Shown piece after piece: positions 35,560-43,943 of a stretch of 64,000 nucleotides of DNA. This stretch comes from CALLJL01 sp964627255. Lineage in GTDB: Bacteria > Acidobacteriota > Aminicenantia > Aminicenantales > CALLJL01. The position numbers and the translations under genes were made by a program. The stretch is from positions 1 through 64,000 of the forward strand of contig CAZVIN010000128.1 of the NCBI GenBank assembly GCA_964627255.1. The letters are read 5' to 3'. Numbering within the stretch: position 1 is the first letter of the stretch; every line of letters begins with the position of its first letter. Below the pieces are notes generated by a model that was not told the DNA's origin, ran no database searches, and saw only the letters and a list, made by a program, of their open reading frames with translations.

Positions 35560-36030
35560 ATGAGAATTTCAGGATTACTCAGCGAAGATATGGTTATCCC
35601 CGACCTGAAGGCTAAGGAGCGGGATGAAGCTTTGCAGGAAATGGTGCGCTTCCTCAAAGAAAGACAGGTCATCAACCACGATGAGGAACTTTTCGAAAAA
35701 CTTGTCCAGCGCGAAAATTTAGGCAGTACAGCTGTCGGCGACGGCATCGCCATTCCCCATTGCAAACTGGCTGAAGTGACGAGTCCGCTAATTGCCCTGG
35801 CTGTTTCGAAAAAGGGAGTTTCCTTTTTTTCACTCAACGGAAAGCCCACTTCAGTTTTTTTCCTGGTTATCTCGCCGCCGGAAAATCCTAGCCTCAGCCT
35901 GCAAATCTTGGCCGCTATAGCTCAGTTGGTACGCAAGGCCAGTTCGTTGCCGAAAAGAATCCTCGCAGCAAAAACGCCGCGGCGGATGATCGAAGTTATC
36001 CGGGAGGAAGAAGAAAAGCTGCATGAGTAG
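35560..36030 (+). CDS. ptsN: PTS EIIA-Ntr regulatory protein
   Basis: Phosphoryl-acceptor protein of the nitrogen-related PTS. About 156 residues; the phosphorylated histidine is H67 in STAVGDGIAIPHCKL. The ATG at 35560 has AGGA at good spacing, while a TTG at 35527 overlaps hpf. It lies between rpoN/hpf and the HPr kinase gene (8 bp overlap), as in other diderm bacteria. A tRNA-like motif inside its coding sequence is coincidental. Confidence 0.94.
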   Translation: MRISGLLSEDMVIPDLKAKERDEALQEMVRFLKERQVINHDEELFEKLVQRENLGSTAVGDGIAIPHCKLAEVTSPLIALAVSKKGVSFFSLNGKPTSVFFLVISPPENPSLSLQILAAIAQLVRKASSLPKRILAAKTPRRMIEVIREEEEKLHE

Positions 36031-36625
36031 ACGAAGAACCCAGTCTGCCTTAGCAGTAGATTCTTCCTCAGGTTCGAAGCCAACGCCGTTCAGTTCACCA
36101 AAAGCCCGTGCCACCATAGCCGCAGGCTTATTAGAAATCTATGGTTTGGGCGTCTTAATTATCGGTGATAGCGGCATAGGCAAGAGCGAGAGCGCCCTGG
36201 AGCTTATTACTCGAGGTCATCGCTTTGTTTCTGACGATGTGGTAGAAATTCAGAAGATTGCGGCCGGAAGACTTAAAGGCCGCTCCCCGGAGCTTTCTCG
36301 CAACTTAATGGAGTTGAGAGGGTTAGGGTTGGTCAATATCAGAGAAATATTTGGGCCGAAAGCCATTTGCCCTACTATTCCTATAGATTTAGTAATCCAT
36401 TTGAGAAGATGGCAGCCGGGCAATGAATACGACCGGCTTGGTCTGGAATTCCCTGAAGATTACGTTATTCTGGGGGTTAAGGTGCCGCAGCTTGTTATCC
36501 CGGTCGCCCCCGGTCGGAACGTGGCCACTTTGATTGAGGTGGCCTGTAAGGTGCATCTTCTCCGGAAAAGGGGTTACCACGCTTCGCGCGAAGTTGTTCG
36601 ACGCCTGGAGAGGAGAATGCGCTGA
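36023..36625 (+). CDS. hprK: Short HPr kinase/phosphorylase
   Basis: Kinase/phosphorylase acting on Ser46 of HPr. Only the C-terminal kinase domain is present (200 residues against about 310 in Firmicutes). Walker A GDSGIGKS is at 48-55, FVSDDVVEI (acidic pair) near 72, the signature LMELRGLGLVNIREIFG near 95 and VAPGRN near 167. The histidine usually found 15 residues before Walker A (T-x-H-G) is replaced by Ala33 (T-I-A-A). The first 25 residues are low-complexity. The start overlaps ptsN by 8 bp. Confidence 0.88.
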   Translation: MSRRRTQSALAVDSSSGSKPTPFSSPKARATIAAGLLEIYGLGVLIIGDSGIGKSESALELITRGHRFVSDDVVEIQKIAAGRLKGRSPELSRNLMELRGLGLVNIREIFGPKAICPTIPIDLVIHLRRWQPGNEYDRLGLEFPEDYVILGVKVPQLVIPVAPGRNVATLIEVACKVHLLRKRGYHASREVVRRLERRMR

Positions 36626-37506
36626 TGTCCGAAAAGAAAGGCGCCATCGTCCGGGACAATCGTTTTCTCATCATTACCGGGCTTTCCGGGTCAGGAAAGA
36701 CAGTGGTCAGCCATTTTCTTGAAGACTGGGGCTATTTTTGCATCGATAATCTTCCGGCCAAACTGATTCCGACTTTTCTCGACCTCTGGGGGAAGCGGGA
36801 AGTAGAGATTGACAAGGTGGCGTTGGTTGTGGACATGAGAGAGCCGGCGTTTACTCACGATTTTCCGCGGCTTTTACCTGAAATCAGGGCTAAGAGTCAA
36901 GCGCGGGTAATCTTTCTTGATTCTTCTGACGAGGCCTTGGTGAAAAGATTTAGCGAAAGCCGGCGTCCCCATCCGCTCTTTCCCCGGAAGCCAGTCTTGG
37001 AGGCGATTCGGCTCGAAAGAGAAAGGCTGGAGCCGATTAAGGCGATGGCGGACGAGGTGGTTGACACCTCCAGGACTTCTCTCCCCCAGTTGAGGGAACT
37101 TCTGGTGAGACGGCTTTTCCACCGGGCGCAAAAAAAGCTCCAGATTACAGTCATTACTTTTGGTTATAAATACGGCTTGCCGCTGGAGGCTGACCTTATT
37201 TTTGATACGCGCTTCTTAGCTAATCCCTTTTATATCGAAAAATATCGCCGCAAAACCGGCAAAAGCGCTGAGGTCAGACGATTCGTTCTCAGCGCCGCTG
37301 AGACCAAAGAGTTTTTCGAGGAGATGAGCCGCTTTATTCTTTATCTTTTGCCCAAATTTATTAATGAAGGGAAGAGCTATTTAACCATAGGGATTGGCTG
37401 CACTGGCGGCAAGCATCGCTCCGTGGTCATAGGCGACGAGCTTAAAAATTTCCTGAAAGAGCGCAATTATGATATAAAAATTATTCACCGCGACCTTCGC
37501 CGGTGA
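36625..37506 (+). CDS. rapZ: RapZ/YvcJ-type nucleotide-binding protein
   Basis: P-loop protein of the RapZ family, which in E. coli is an RNase E adaptor controlling amino-sugar synthesis; in other bacteria the role is less clear. The 293 residues have Walker A GLSGSGKT near 19-26, WGYFCIDNLPAKL near 40, DVVDTSRTS near 150, and the C-terminal domain with GIGCTGGKHRSV near 256. Its start shares one base with the hprK stop. The hprK-rapZ-PTS order suggests a link to the phosphorelay. Confidence 0.94.
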   Translation: MSEKKGAIVRDNRFLIITGLSGSGKTVVSHFLEDWGYFCIDNLPAKLIPTFLDLWGKREVEIDKVALVVDMREPAFTHDFPRLLPEIRAKSQARVIFLDSSDEALVKRFSESRRPHPLFPRKPVLEAIRLERERLEPIKAMADEVVDTSRTSLPQLRELLVRRLFHRAQKKLQITVITFGYKYGLPLEADLIFDTRFLANPFYIEKYRRKTGKSAEVRRFVLSAAETKEFFEEMSRFILYLLPKFINEGKSYLTIGIGCTGGKHRSVVIGDELKNFLKERNYDIKIIHRDLRR

Positions 37507-37549
37507 AAATATAAAGCGTGACTCAAAAACCTAGGGTCGGCAGAAAAAC

Positions 37550-37954
37550 ATGATTGGCGGCATCATTGTTTCCCATGGGAAATTAGCGGAAGAATTGCTG
37601 AACGTTCTGACTATTATCCTGGGTGAGGCGCCGAATATCGAGGCCATTTCCATTGGTTGGTATGATGATGTCGAGGACTCAAAGAAGAAAATCAACCGGT
37701 CTCTGAAGCGTGTTGACCAAAAAAATGGAGTAATTATTTTTACGGATATGTTCGGCGGGACTCCATCCAACCTCAGTTTCAGCTTTCTTCAGGACAATGA
37801 AGTCGAAATCATTACCGGATTTAATCTGCCGATGCTGATCAAATTCGTTTCCCTGCAACGCTCTAAAAATTTAAAAGAAGTGGCGAAGAAGGTGGTCGAG
37901 CAGGGCAAAAAAAATATTCATCTGGCGAGCGCGCTGCTTAAAAGCAAAAGATAA
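37550..37954 (+). CDS. PTS EIIA, mannose type
   Basis: Soluble phosphocarrier of the mannose (EIIA-Man) class, 134 residues. The phosphorylated histidine is H9 in GGIIVSHGKLAEELL; TDMFGGTPSNLSF near 63 is the second family motif. No EIIB, EIIC or EIID gene is in the window, so it probably serves in regulation and not transport. It lies 43 bp after rapZ and 5 bp before HPr. Confidence 0.93.
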   Translation: MIGGIIVSHGKLAEELLNVLTIILGEAPNIEAISIGWYDDVEDSKKKINRSLKRVDQKNGVIIFTDMFGGTPSNLSFSFLQDNEVEIITGFNLPMLIKFVSLQRSKNLKEVAKKVVEQGKKNIHLASALLKSKR

Positions 37955-37959
37955 GCGGG

Positions 37960-38229
37960 ATGCTGGAAAAAAAAGTGGTCATTAAGAACCGGCTTGGCCT
38001 CCATGCCAGAGCGGCAGTCAAATTCGTCAATCTCGCTAATCGCTACAGTTCTTCGGTAAAAATTATTAAGGATACAATGGAAATCGACGGCAAAAGCATC
38101 TTGGGCATTCTGACCTTGGCGGCCAGTCAAGGGACGCAGGTTATCCTGAAAGTCGCTGGTCAGGATGAAGCGGAAGCTATGAAGGCCCTGGTCGATTTAA
38201 TCAACAATAAATTTGAGGAGAGTGAGTAG
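37960..38229 (+). CDS. ptsH: Phosphocarrier protein HPr
   Basis: Small PTS phosphocarrier, 89 residues. Both control sites are in canonical positions: His15 in NRLGLHARAA (phosphorylated by EI) and Ser46 in DGKSILGILTL (target of HPr kinase). The kept Ser46 fits the presence of hprK two genes upstream. It is followed after 5 bp by ptsI. Confidence 0.96.
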   Translation: MLEKKVVIKNRLGLHARAAVKFVNLANRYSSSVKIIKDTMEIDGKSILGILTLAASQGTQVILKVAGQDEAEAMKALVDLINNKFEESE

Positions 38230-38234
38230 GTAAG

Positions 38235-40004
38235 ATGGAATTTATTCGCCTGCGGGGCATGGGAGTTTCACCCGGTATTGCTATGGGCGAAACTCTGGTC
38301 ACCGAGGCGGCCGCTTTTACCGTCCGTCGAGAGACGATTGCCGCTGACCAGGTGGAAAAAGAAGTAGTTAGGCTGCAATTGGCTGTCGAACGGACAGAAA
38401 AGGATCTATTAGAAATCAAAGAAAAAATCAAAAAAGCGGTGGGTGAAGAACAGGCGGTTTTATTAGAGGCGCATCTTCTTATTCTCAGGGATAAGAGCCT
38501 TTTAGCTGGTTTAGAGAGGTTAATCAGACAAGAGAGGGTAAAAGCGGAATGGGCTTTGGTCGAAATCAATAAAAAATACCGCGAGGCCTTCGAGGCGATT
38601 AACGATGAATATTTCCGGCAGCGTCAGGCTGATATCTCCGATGTTTTGATTAGAATCCAAAGGAACCTAAAACCAGAGGCGCCGCGACCAAAGGAGCAGC
38701 TGGCTGACCGCAAGGTTATTTTGGTGGCTCACGATTTATTGCCTTCAGAAGCGGCCAGTCGATTTGGCCGGGGGAATGTCGTTGGCGTGGCTCTCGATAT
38801 GGGAGGTTCTACTTCTCATACCGCCATCTTGGCTCGTTCCTTAGACATTCCCGCCGTGGTTGGTTTGCATAATGTCAGCACTCAGGTAAAAAGCGGCGAC
38901 TTCCTGATCGTTGACGGCACTGATGGCGAAGTCCTGATCAACCCGCCGGCGGCTGTCCGTAAAGAATTCCAGGCCAAAAAGGAGAAATACGATAAATACC
39001 GCTTAGAGCTGCGGAAAACAGCCCGGCTTCCTTCGGTTACCCTGGATGGGGTTAAGTTTATGCCCTTGGCCAATATTGAGCTACCAGAAGAAGTGACCTT
39101 AGCCATCAGCTTAGGGGCCGAAGGGGTGGGTCTTTTTCGCTCGGAATTCCTTTATCTTCAGCGGGCCAGCTTGCCTTCCGAAGAGGAGCATCTTGATGTT
39201 TATTTGCGTCTGGCTAAAAGCTGCTATCCTCGGCCGGTATATATCAGAACCTTAGATATTGGAGGCGAAAAATCTTTTTTTCAGGTCAACCTGGAAGCTG
39301 AACCCAACCCAGCCTTGGGCTTGCGGGCGATCCGGTTTTCCCTAAAAAACCCGGAGCTCTTCCAAGTTCAGCTGCGAGCGATTCTTCGGGCCAGCAGCTT
39401 GGGCAACATCCGGCTTCTTTTCCCGATGATCACCGAGCTCGAGGAAATCCTGTTGATTAAGGAAATCCTGAATGAGGTCAAGAACGATTTGAAACGTCAG
39501 CGGTTTAAGTTTGACGAGGCCATTCCTCTGGGCATCATGATTGAAGTTCCAGCCGCCGCGGCTATTGCTGATTTTCTGGTTCAAGAAGTTGATTTTATCA
39601 GCATCGGAACAAACGACCTTATCCAATATTATTTGGCTGTAGACCGGAGTAACGAATATGTCTCTTATCTTTATAAACCTCTCCATCCTTCCGTTCTGAG
39701 GTTGTTAAAGCATGTTATCCAGAAGGCGAACGAGGCGGGCAAAGAGGTGGCGGTTTGTGGCGAAATGGCTGCTGACCCCCTGGCCGCCCTAATCCTCCTG
39801 GGGTTTGGCTTGAAGACCTTCAGCATGAACCCGATTTTTATTCCCCGGATAAAAAAGGCTCTCCGTTCAGTCGAATTCCGCACGGTTAAAGAAGCGGCTG
39901 ACAGGATCCTGAACCTGAAAACTTCTCAGGATATAGAAGAATATTTCATCGAACGGATTCTCTCCCGTCATCCCCGCGCTTTTCTGACAACTCAGCTCAG
40001 CTAA
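38235..40004 (+). CDS. ptsI: PTS enzyme I
   Basis: Takes phosphate from phosphoenolpyruvate and passes it to HPr. The 589 residues include the phosphohistidine site GGSTSHTAILARS (His195), the PEP-binding GVGLFRSEFLYL near 300, and the C-terminal IGTNDLIQYYLAVDRSNE near 460 and CGEMAADP near 508. It has no GAF domain, so it is a standard EI and not the PtsP type. It ends the plus-strand run, 8 bp from the convergent cupin gene. Confidence 0.97.
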   Translation: MEFIRLRGMGVSPGIAMGETLVTEAAAFTVRRETIAADQVEKEVVRLQLAVERTEKDLLEIKEKIKKAVGEEQAVLLEAHLLILRDKSLLAGLERLIRQERVKAEWALVEINKKYREAFEAINDEYFRQRQADISDVLIRIQRNLKPEAPRPKEQLADRKVILVAHDLLPSEAASRFGRGNVVGVALDMGGSTSHTAILARSLDIPAVVGLHNVSTQVKSGDFLIVDGTDGEVLINPPAAVRKEFQAKKEKYDKYRLELRKTARLPSVTLDGVKFMPLANIELPEEVTLAISLGAEGVGLFRSEFLYLQRASLPSEEEHLDVYLRLAKSCYPRPVYIRTLDIGGEKSFFQVNLEAEPNPALGLRAIRFSLKNPELFQVQLRAILRASSLGNIRLLFPMITELEEILLIKEILNEVKNDLKRQRFKFDEAIPLGIMIEVPAAAAIADFLVQEVDFISIGTNDLIQYYLAVDRSNEYVSYLYKPLHPSVLRLLKHVIQKANEAGKEVAVCGEMAADPLAALILLGFGLKTFSMNPIFIPRIKKALRSVEFRTVKEAADRILNLKTSQDIEEYFIERILSRHPRAFLTTQLS

Positions 40005-40012
40005 ACTTCTTC

Positions 40013-40456
40013 CTAAGCCCGGCCATAAAGGTCTTCCAGTCGGATGATATCGTCTTCTGAGGAATGGCGACCAATCCAGATTTCCATAACCCTGGCAGGT
40101 TTAGCCCCAACACAGCGCAGCCGATGCGGGGTGCCCCGCGGGATAAAAATTTCTTCTCCGGGCTGCGGGAACCAGACTCTCTCACCTAAGGTCATCTCTA
40201 AGCCGGGGTCAAGAATAACCCAGTATTCGCTTCGTCTTTTATGGAGCTGAAGGGAGAGGGCACAATCGGGGTTAACAGTAACAATTTTGATACTGCCCAA
40301 GTCCTTAAAGGGATAAGAACGAAATTTTCCCCATGGCCTAATGTCTTCTTTAATCGCCTGGCGGAAGTTTTCTTCTTGCTGTTTGGCTAAGGCAACAGGT
40401 TTTCTGTTTGGCTTAAAACGCTTAGCCCCTCTGGTTATTGGTTTTTTGGCTTTCAT
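40013..40456 (-). CDS. Cupin, mannose-6-phosphate isomerase type II-like
   Basis: A 147-residue protein: a charged N-terminal extension followed by one cupin domain (about 40-140). WGKFRSYPF, LSLQLHKRRSEYWVIL (metal-binding His/Glu) and IFIPRGTPHRL match the C-terminal cupin of GDP-mannose pyrophosphorylase/phosphomannose isomerase type II. Standing alone it may isomerise sugar phosphates or only bind them. No clear ribosome-binding site is seen. Confidence 0.82.
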   Translation of the reverse strand: MKAKKPITRGAKRFKPNRKPVALAKQQEENFRQAIKEDIRPWGKFRSYPFKDLGSIKIVTVNPDCALSLQLHKRRSEYWVILDPGLEMTLGERVWFPQPGEEIFIPRGTPHRLRCVGAKPARVMEIWIGRHSSEDDIIRLEDLYGRA

Positions 40457-40506
40457 TAGATAACACCGTTTTTTGGCTAGGATTTAGGTCAGCTGTCTTT
40501 ATATTT

Positions 40507-40977
40507 TTAAAAGGGGATTTCGTCATCCGGCTCGGTATCGGGCGGCAATTCTGTTTCCTGGATTTCGGGAAAATCAGCGGCCGCTGGTTCAGCCGGGAAA
40601 GGCTCAGCTTCAACCGCTTCTACCCCTTCTTCTCTTCGACCTAGAAGAATGATGCTTCGCGCTTCAATTTCCGTTAATCGCCGTTTATCGCCTTCGCGAG
40701 TTGTCCAGGTTCGGCTACGAAGCTTACCTTCGACGAGGATTTGTTTTCCCTTAGTTAGATATTGGCCGCAGAATTCAGCCAGTTTTCCCCAGGCGACAAT
40801 ATGATGCCACTCCGCCCGGCGGGTACTTTGATTCTTAGATTGGTCATAGACAAGCTCGTTAGTGGCCAAATCAAAATGGGCTACGGGCCTTTCGCTTTGA
40901 GCCAGATAACGGATTATTGGCTTATCTTTAAGATGCCCGACAAGAATAACCCGGTTCAGGCTGTTAACGTCTCTCAT
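40507..40977 (-). CDS. ssb: Single-stranded DNA-binding protein
   Basis: OB-fold protein that coats single-stranded DNA and recruits partners. The 156 residues have the OB domain (about 1-108, with LNRVILVGHL and YLTKGKQILVEGKLRSRTW), an acidic linker, and the C-terminal partner-binding tip ending DDEIPF. It overlaps cpoB by 4 bp, so it is translated with the Tol-Pal genes, an unusual place for ssb. Confidence 0.96.
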   Translation of the reverse strand: MRDVNSLNRVILVGHLKDKPIIRYLAQSERPVAHFDLATNELVYDQSKNQSTRRAEWHHIVAWGKLAEFCGQYLTKGKQILVEGKLRSRTWTTREGDKRRLTEIEARSIILLGRREEGVEAVEAEPFPAEPAAADFPEIQETELPPDTEPDDEIPF

Positions 40978-41840
40978 TTTTCGGTGATTTCCTTTATTTT
41001 CTGTTGCGCCACTTTGGCTTCCTCCTCTAAGGGAAACTTACTTATCAATAACTTAAAGACTGCCAGGGCTTCTTCCTTCTGGCCCATTTCGAGATAGCAG
41101 AGCCCCTTTTTCAGATAGGCCGCAGCTACTCGGTCGCCTTTGGGATAGAGGAGAATGACTTCATTAAAGGCATTCATGGCCGCTTCGTAATTCTTTTGAC
41201 TGTAATAGCATTCGCCGATCCAGTAGAGGGCATTATCAGCCAAGGGGCTGTCGCTAAACTGTTCGCGATATAGCCGGAAGCCTTCTATGGCTAAATCATA
41301 GTTTCCTCTTAAATAATCGCCGTAGGCACTATTATAAACCTCCTGAGGCGGCGGCCCCGTTGCAGGAACCGGTGCGGCCGTGACTTCCTTAGAAGGCGGC
41401 GGCTCGCCTTTAGCTTGCTTCGCGGTTTCTTCTTTCTGTTGGGGAGCCGGCTTAACTTCTGGAGAGGTGGTCGTAGAAGGCGCAACAGCGGGTTTGAGGG
41501 CGATAAATTCCTCAGTCAGGCGGTCGAGTTTCGAGCTCAGCTGCTCCAAGCGGTCGCTCAGAATCTGGTATTGAACTGGGATATCCTTCAGCCGTTGCTG
41601 ATGCGTTGCTTGTTCCTGTTGCCACGTCTTAAGCCAGGCTTGAATGTCTTGGACCTGAGTTTTGAGAGCCTGAAGTTCAGAGGTCAGGTTTTGCACCTTT
41701 TCTTGGAAAAGAAGCATTTGTTTCTTAAGGGTTTGAATATCCTCATAAATCAGCTCATAGATTTTCTGGGATTGGTCGGGCAAAATTGGGCTTAAAAAAG
41801 AGAAACTCAAGACAATTAACAACGCCGCTTCTTTTTTCAT
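40974..41840 (-). CDS. cpoB: Tol-Pal coordinator CpoB/YbgF
   Basis: Periplasmic protein linking Tol-Pal with peptidoglycan synthesis. The 288 residues have a signal peptide (about 1-21), a coiled-coil trimerisation region (about 30-100), a Pro/Lys linker, and a C-terminal TPR domain (about 165-288) with repeats such as YDLAIEGFRLYREQFSDSPLADNALYW (two or more TPRs). It follows pal by 61 bp. Confidence 0.9.
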   Translation of the reverse strand: MKKEAALLIVLSFSFLSPILPDQSQKIYELIYEDIQTLKKQMLLFQEKVQNLTSELQALKTQVQDIQAWLKTWQQEQATHQQRLKDIPVQYQILSDRLEQLSSKLDRLTEEFIALKPAVAPSTTTSPEVKPAPQQKEETAKQAKGEPPPSKEVTAAPVPATGPPPQEVYNSAYGDYLRGNYDLAIEGFRLYREQFSDSPLADNALYWIGECYYSQKNYEAAMNAFNEVILLYPKGDRVAAAYLKKGLCYLEMGQKEEALAVFKLLISKFPLEEEAKVAQQKIKEITEK

Positions 41841-41901
41841 TCCCGAAGATTTACCTCTTTCTCCAGGCTTAAATAATACCTAAGCTCGCTCTTTCTGCCT
41901 G

Positions 41902-42456
41902 TTATTTTTCAATGATTGTAAACTGGGCGCGACGGTTCTTAGCCCAGGCATCTTCATTATGTCCTGGGTCCAGCGGCTGGCTCTTTCCGTAGGAGATAAT
42001 TTTTATCCTGTCAGGAGAGATTCCCAAAGAAACAAGGTAGTCGAGGGTAGCCTTGGCGCGCCTTTCTCCCAGTGCTAGGTTGTACTCTTCGGTGCCTCTT
42101 TCGTCGCAGTGACCTTCAATCAGGATTTTAACTGAAGAGAATTTTTTAAGCCAGGCAGCGTTCTGGGCTAAAACAGGCCGGGCATCGTCGCGAATATTAT
42201 ATTTGTCATAATCAAAATGAATCATTTTCAGGTAACCGGCTTTGTTAGCCTCTTCCAGTGATTGGGCCATGAAAATTTCTTCTTCGGTTAAAACCGGTTT
42301 TACTGGTTCTTTGGGCGGCTCAACTTTTTCTACCTTGGGCTGTTCTTTTACTTGGGGTGAGGGTGGCGGGGGAACTTCCTTAACTTTGGGTTTGCAGGCC
42401 ATGGTAAACATCAAACCCAAGATAAGGACTAAGACTAAAATTAGGCCCTTTTTCAT
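41902..42456 (-). CDS. pal: Peptidoglycan-associated lipoprotein Pal
   Basis: Outer-membrane lipoprotein that binds peptidoglycan through an OmpA-like domain. The 184 residues have a signal with Cys21 as probable lipid site, a Pro/Lys/Glu-rich linker, then the OmpA domain (about 75-184) with IHFDYDKYNI, ILIEGHCDERGTEEYN and LGERRAKATLDYLVSLG. It has its own promoter as well as lying after tolB. Confidence 0.95.
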   Translation of the reverse strand: MKKGLILVLVLILGLMFTMACKPKVKEVPPPPSPQVKEQPKVEKVEPPKEPVKPVLTEEEIFMAQSLEEANKAGYLKMIHFDYDKYNIRDDARPVLAQNAAWLKKFSSVKILIEGHCDERGTEEYNLALGERRAKATLDYLVSLGISPDRIKIISYGKSQPLDPGHNEDAWAKNRRAQFTIIEK

Positions 42457-42518
42457 AAATCCTCCTTCTCTTTTAATTTTTTTGGGAGAACCTCTCCCAT
42501 TTACCCGGTCGCAAAATC

Positions 42519-42548
42519 ATTCTAATTGATAGCTTCAAGCTGTGTCAA
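42519..42548 (-). promoter_or_regulatory. Putative promoter of pal-cpoB-ssb
   Basis: Minus strand: perfect TTGACA (42548-42543), 18 bp spacer, TAGAAT (42524-42519). The spacer holds a short palindrome, AGCTT-C-AAGCT on the plus strand (42531-42541), that a regulator could bind. A small hairpin GGGAGA-acc-TCTCCC lies in the leader at 42484-42498. Confidence 0.6.
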
Positions 42549-42644
42549 TGAAAATTGTCTCTCTGCGGCAAAAATTGTAGTTTATTTAGCTATCGCGGCC
42601 CTAAAAAGTCCAAAAAAGGTTTTATTTAGTTCGGGATTAATTTT

Positions 42645-43943
42645 TTAATTAGCCCAGCAAGGCAGTTTATTGTTTCCTTGAGAAGTCAAGCGCTTCAGGT
42701 TCGCTCCGTCATAATCGATGGAATAGAGCTGGATGGAGCCGCTGAGGCTGGAAGAAAAGACGATGTGTCGGCCGTCCGGCGACCAGGAAGGCGATTCATT
42801 CCGAGCGTTACTCTCAGTCAGTTTGTAAATCTGATTGGTCCTCAGGTTGAGCACATAAAGGTCAAAGATGTTATCTAACCTTGAGACATAAACTATTCTT
42901 TCGCCGTCCGGGGACCAGGACGGGCCATCATGATAGCTCCCGCCGAAACTAACCCGGCGCACGTTTGAGCCTTCGGCGTCCATGATATAAATTTGGGGTG
43001 TGCCGCCGCGGTCAGAAACGAAGGCCAGCTCCCTGCCTGTGGGTGAAAAGCAAGGGGCGGTGTCGATGGCGTCGTTGAAAGTTAATCTTTTGATCGCCTG
43101 AATCGTTTCCGAAGCTAAGCTGGCCACGTAGATTTCCGAGTTGCCGTCCATGGTTGAACAAAAAGCCAAGCGCTTGCCGTCTGGCGAAAAAGAAGGAGCA
43201 AAGTTAGTGCCCCGCTGGGAGATGGGGGTTATTTTTTTCTTTTCTAAATCCATCAAGTAAAGTCCGGCACTCAGTTGGCGGTAGGAGGTAAAAGCAATTT
43301 TTTGACCATCAGAAGAAATGGCCGGCATGTAATCCCGAAGCTTGTTAAAGGTTAGACGGGTTTGATTGGCGCCGTCATAGTCCATGAGATATAACTCGTC
43401 GTTGCCGTCTCGGTCAGATACAAAAACAATTTTGGTGGTGAAATATGGCTTTTCCCCAAAGGCTCTCAGGATTTCATCGGCAAAGCGGTGGGCCATCTGT
43501 CTCCAAGTCGGCTCATTCCCTTGATATTTTTTGCCGATGATAAATTTAGAGCTGCGAACGTCGTAGAGCTTAGCTTCAAAAGTAATATTTTCGTCGCCAC
43601 CCGTAACTTCGCCAACGACTAAGACCCGGGCTTGGATCGATTCCCAATCCTTAAAAATAATGTTTTTGGGGTCGAGAGGCCGGATATAATTGTAATAGCT
43701 CGTCGGCAGCAACTGGAAGATGCGACTATATCTTAGGTCATCGGCTAAGACTTGATAAATTGTCTCCGCGGCCGCGGCCGGCCGACCGCCGGCAGCGTTG
43801 ACGATAAATTTTGGCAGAGCCAAAGAAATAACGGGGACTCCCTCGGTTATTTTCAGAACAACTTCTTGCTGGGGGACGAGCTGGGAAAAAAGAAATAAAA
43901 TAGCTAAGAATAGAAGACGGGCAGACAATTTTTTTTGGTTCAT
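42645..43943 (-). CDS. tolB: Tol-Pal beta-propeller protein TolB
   Basis: Periplasmic protein that binds Pal. The 432 residues have a signal peptide (about 1-22), an N-terminal alpha/beta domain, then six propeller blades with recurring SPDGxxIxFxS and LYxMDxDGxNxxRLT patterns (for example DYDGANQTRLTFN, SFSPDGKRLAFCS, SWSPDGRHIVFSS). Its start overlaps the TonB/TolA-like gene by 4 bp. Confidence 0.96.
   Translation of the reverse strand: MNQKKLSARLLFLAILFLFSQLVPQQEVVLKITEGVPVISLALPKFIVNAAGGRPAAAAETIYQVLADDLRYSRIFQLLPTSYYNYIRPLDPKNIIFKDWESIQARVLVVGEVTGGDENITFEAKLYDVRSSKFIIGKKYQGNEPTWRQMAHRFADEILRAFGEKPYFTTKIVFVSDRDGNDELYLMDYDGANQTRLTFNKLRDYMPAISSDGQKIAFTSYRQLSAGLYLMDLEKKKITPISQRGTNFAPSFSPDGKRLAFCSTMDGNSEIYVASLASETIQAIKRLTFNDAIDTAPCFSPTGRELAFVSDRGGTPQIYIMDAEGSNVRRVSFGGSYHDGPSWSPDGERIVYVSRLDNIFDLYVLNLRTNQIYKLTESNARNESPSWSPDGRHIVFSSSLSGSIQLYSIDYDGANLKRLTSQGNNKLPCWAN

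Noticed and set aside
35911..35935. tRNA-like start with a perfect D-arm motif (TAGCTCAGTTGGTA)
   Set aside because: It lies inside ptsN in frame, and no anticodon arm, T-arm or acceptor pairing follows at the proper distance.
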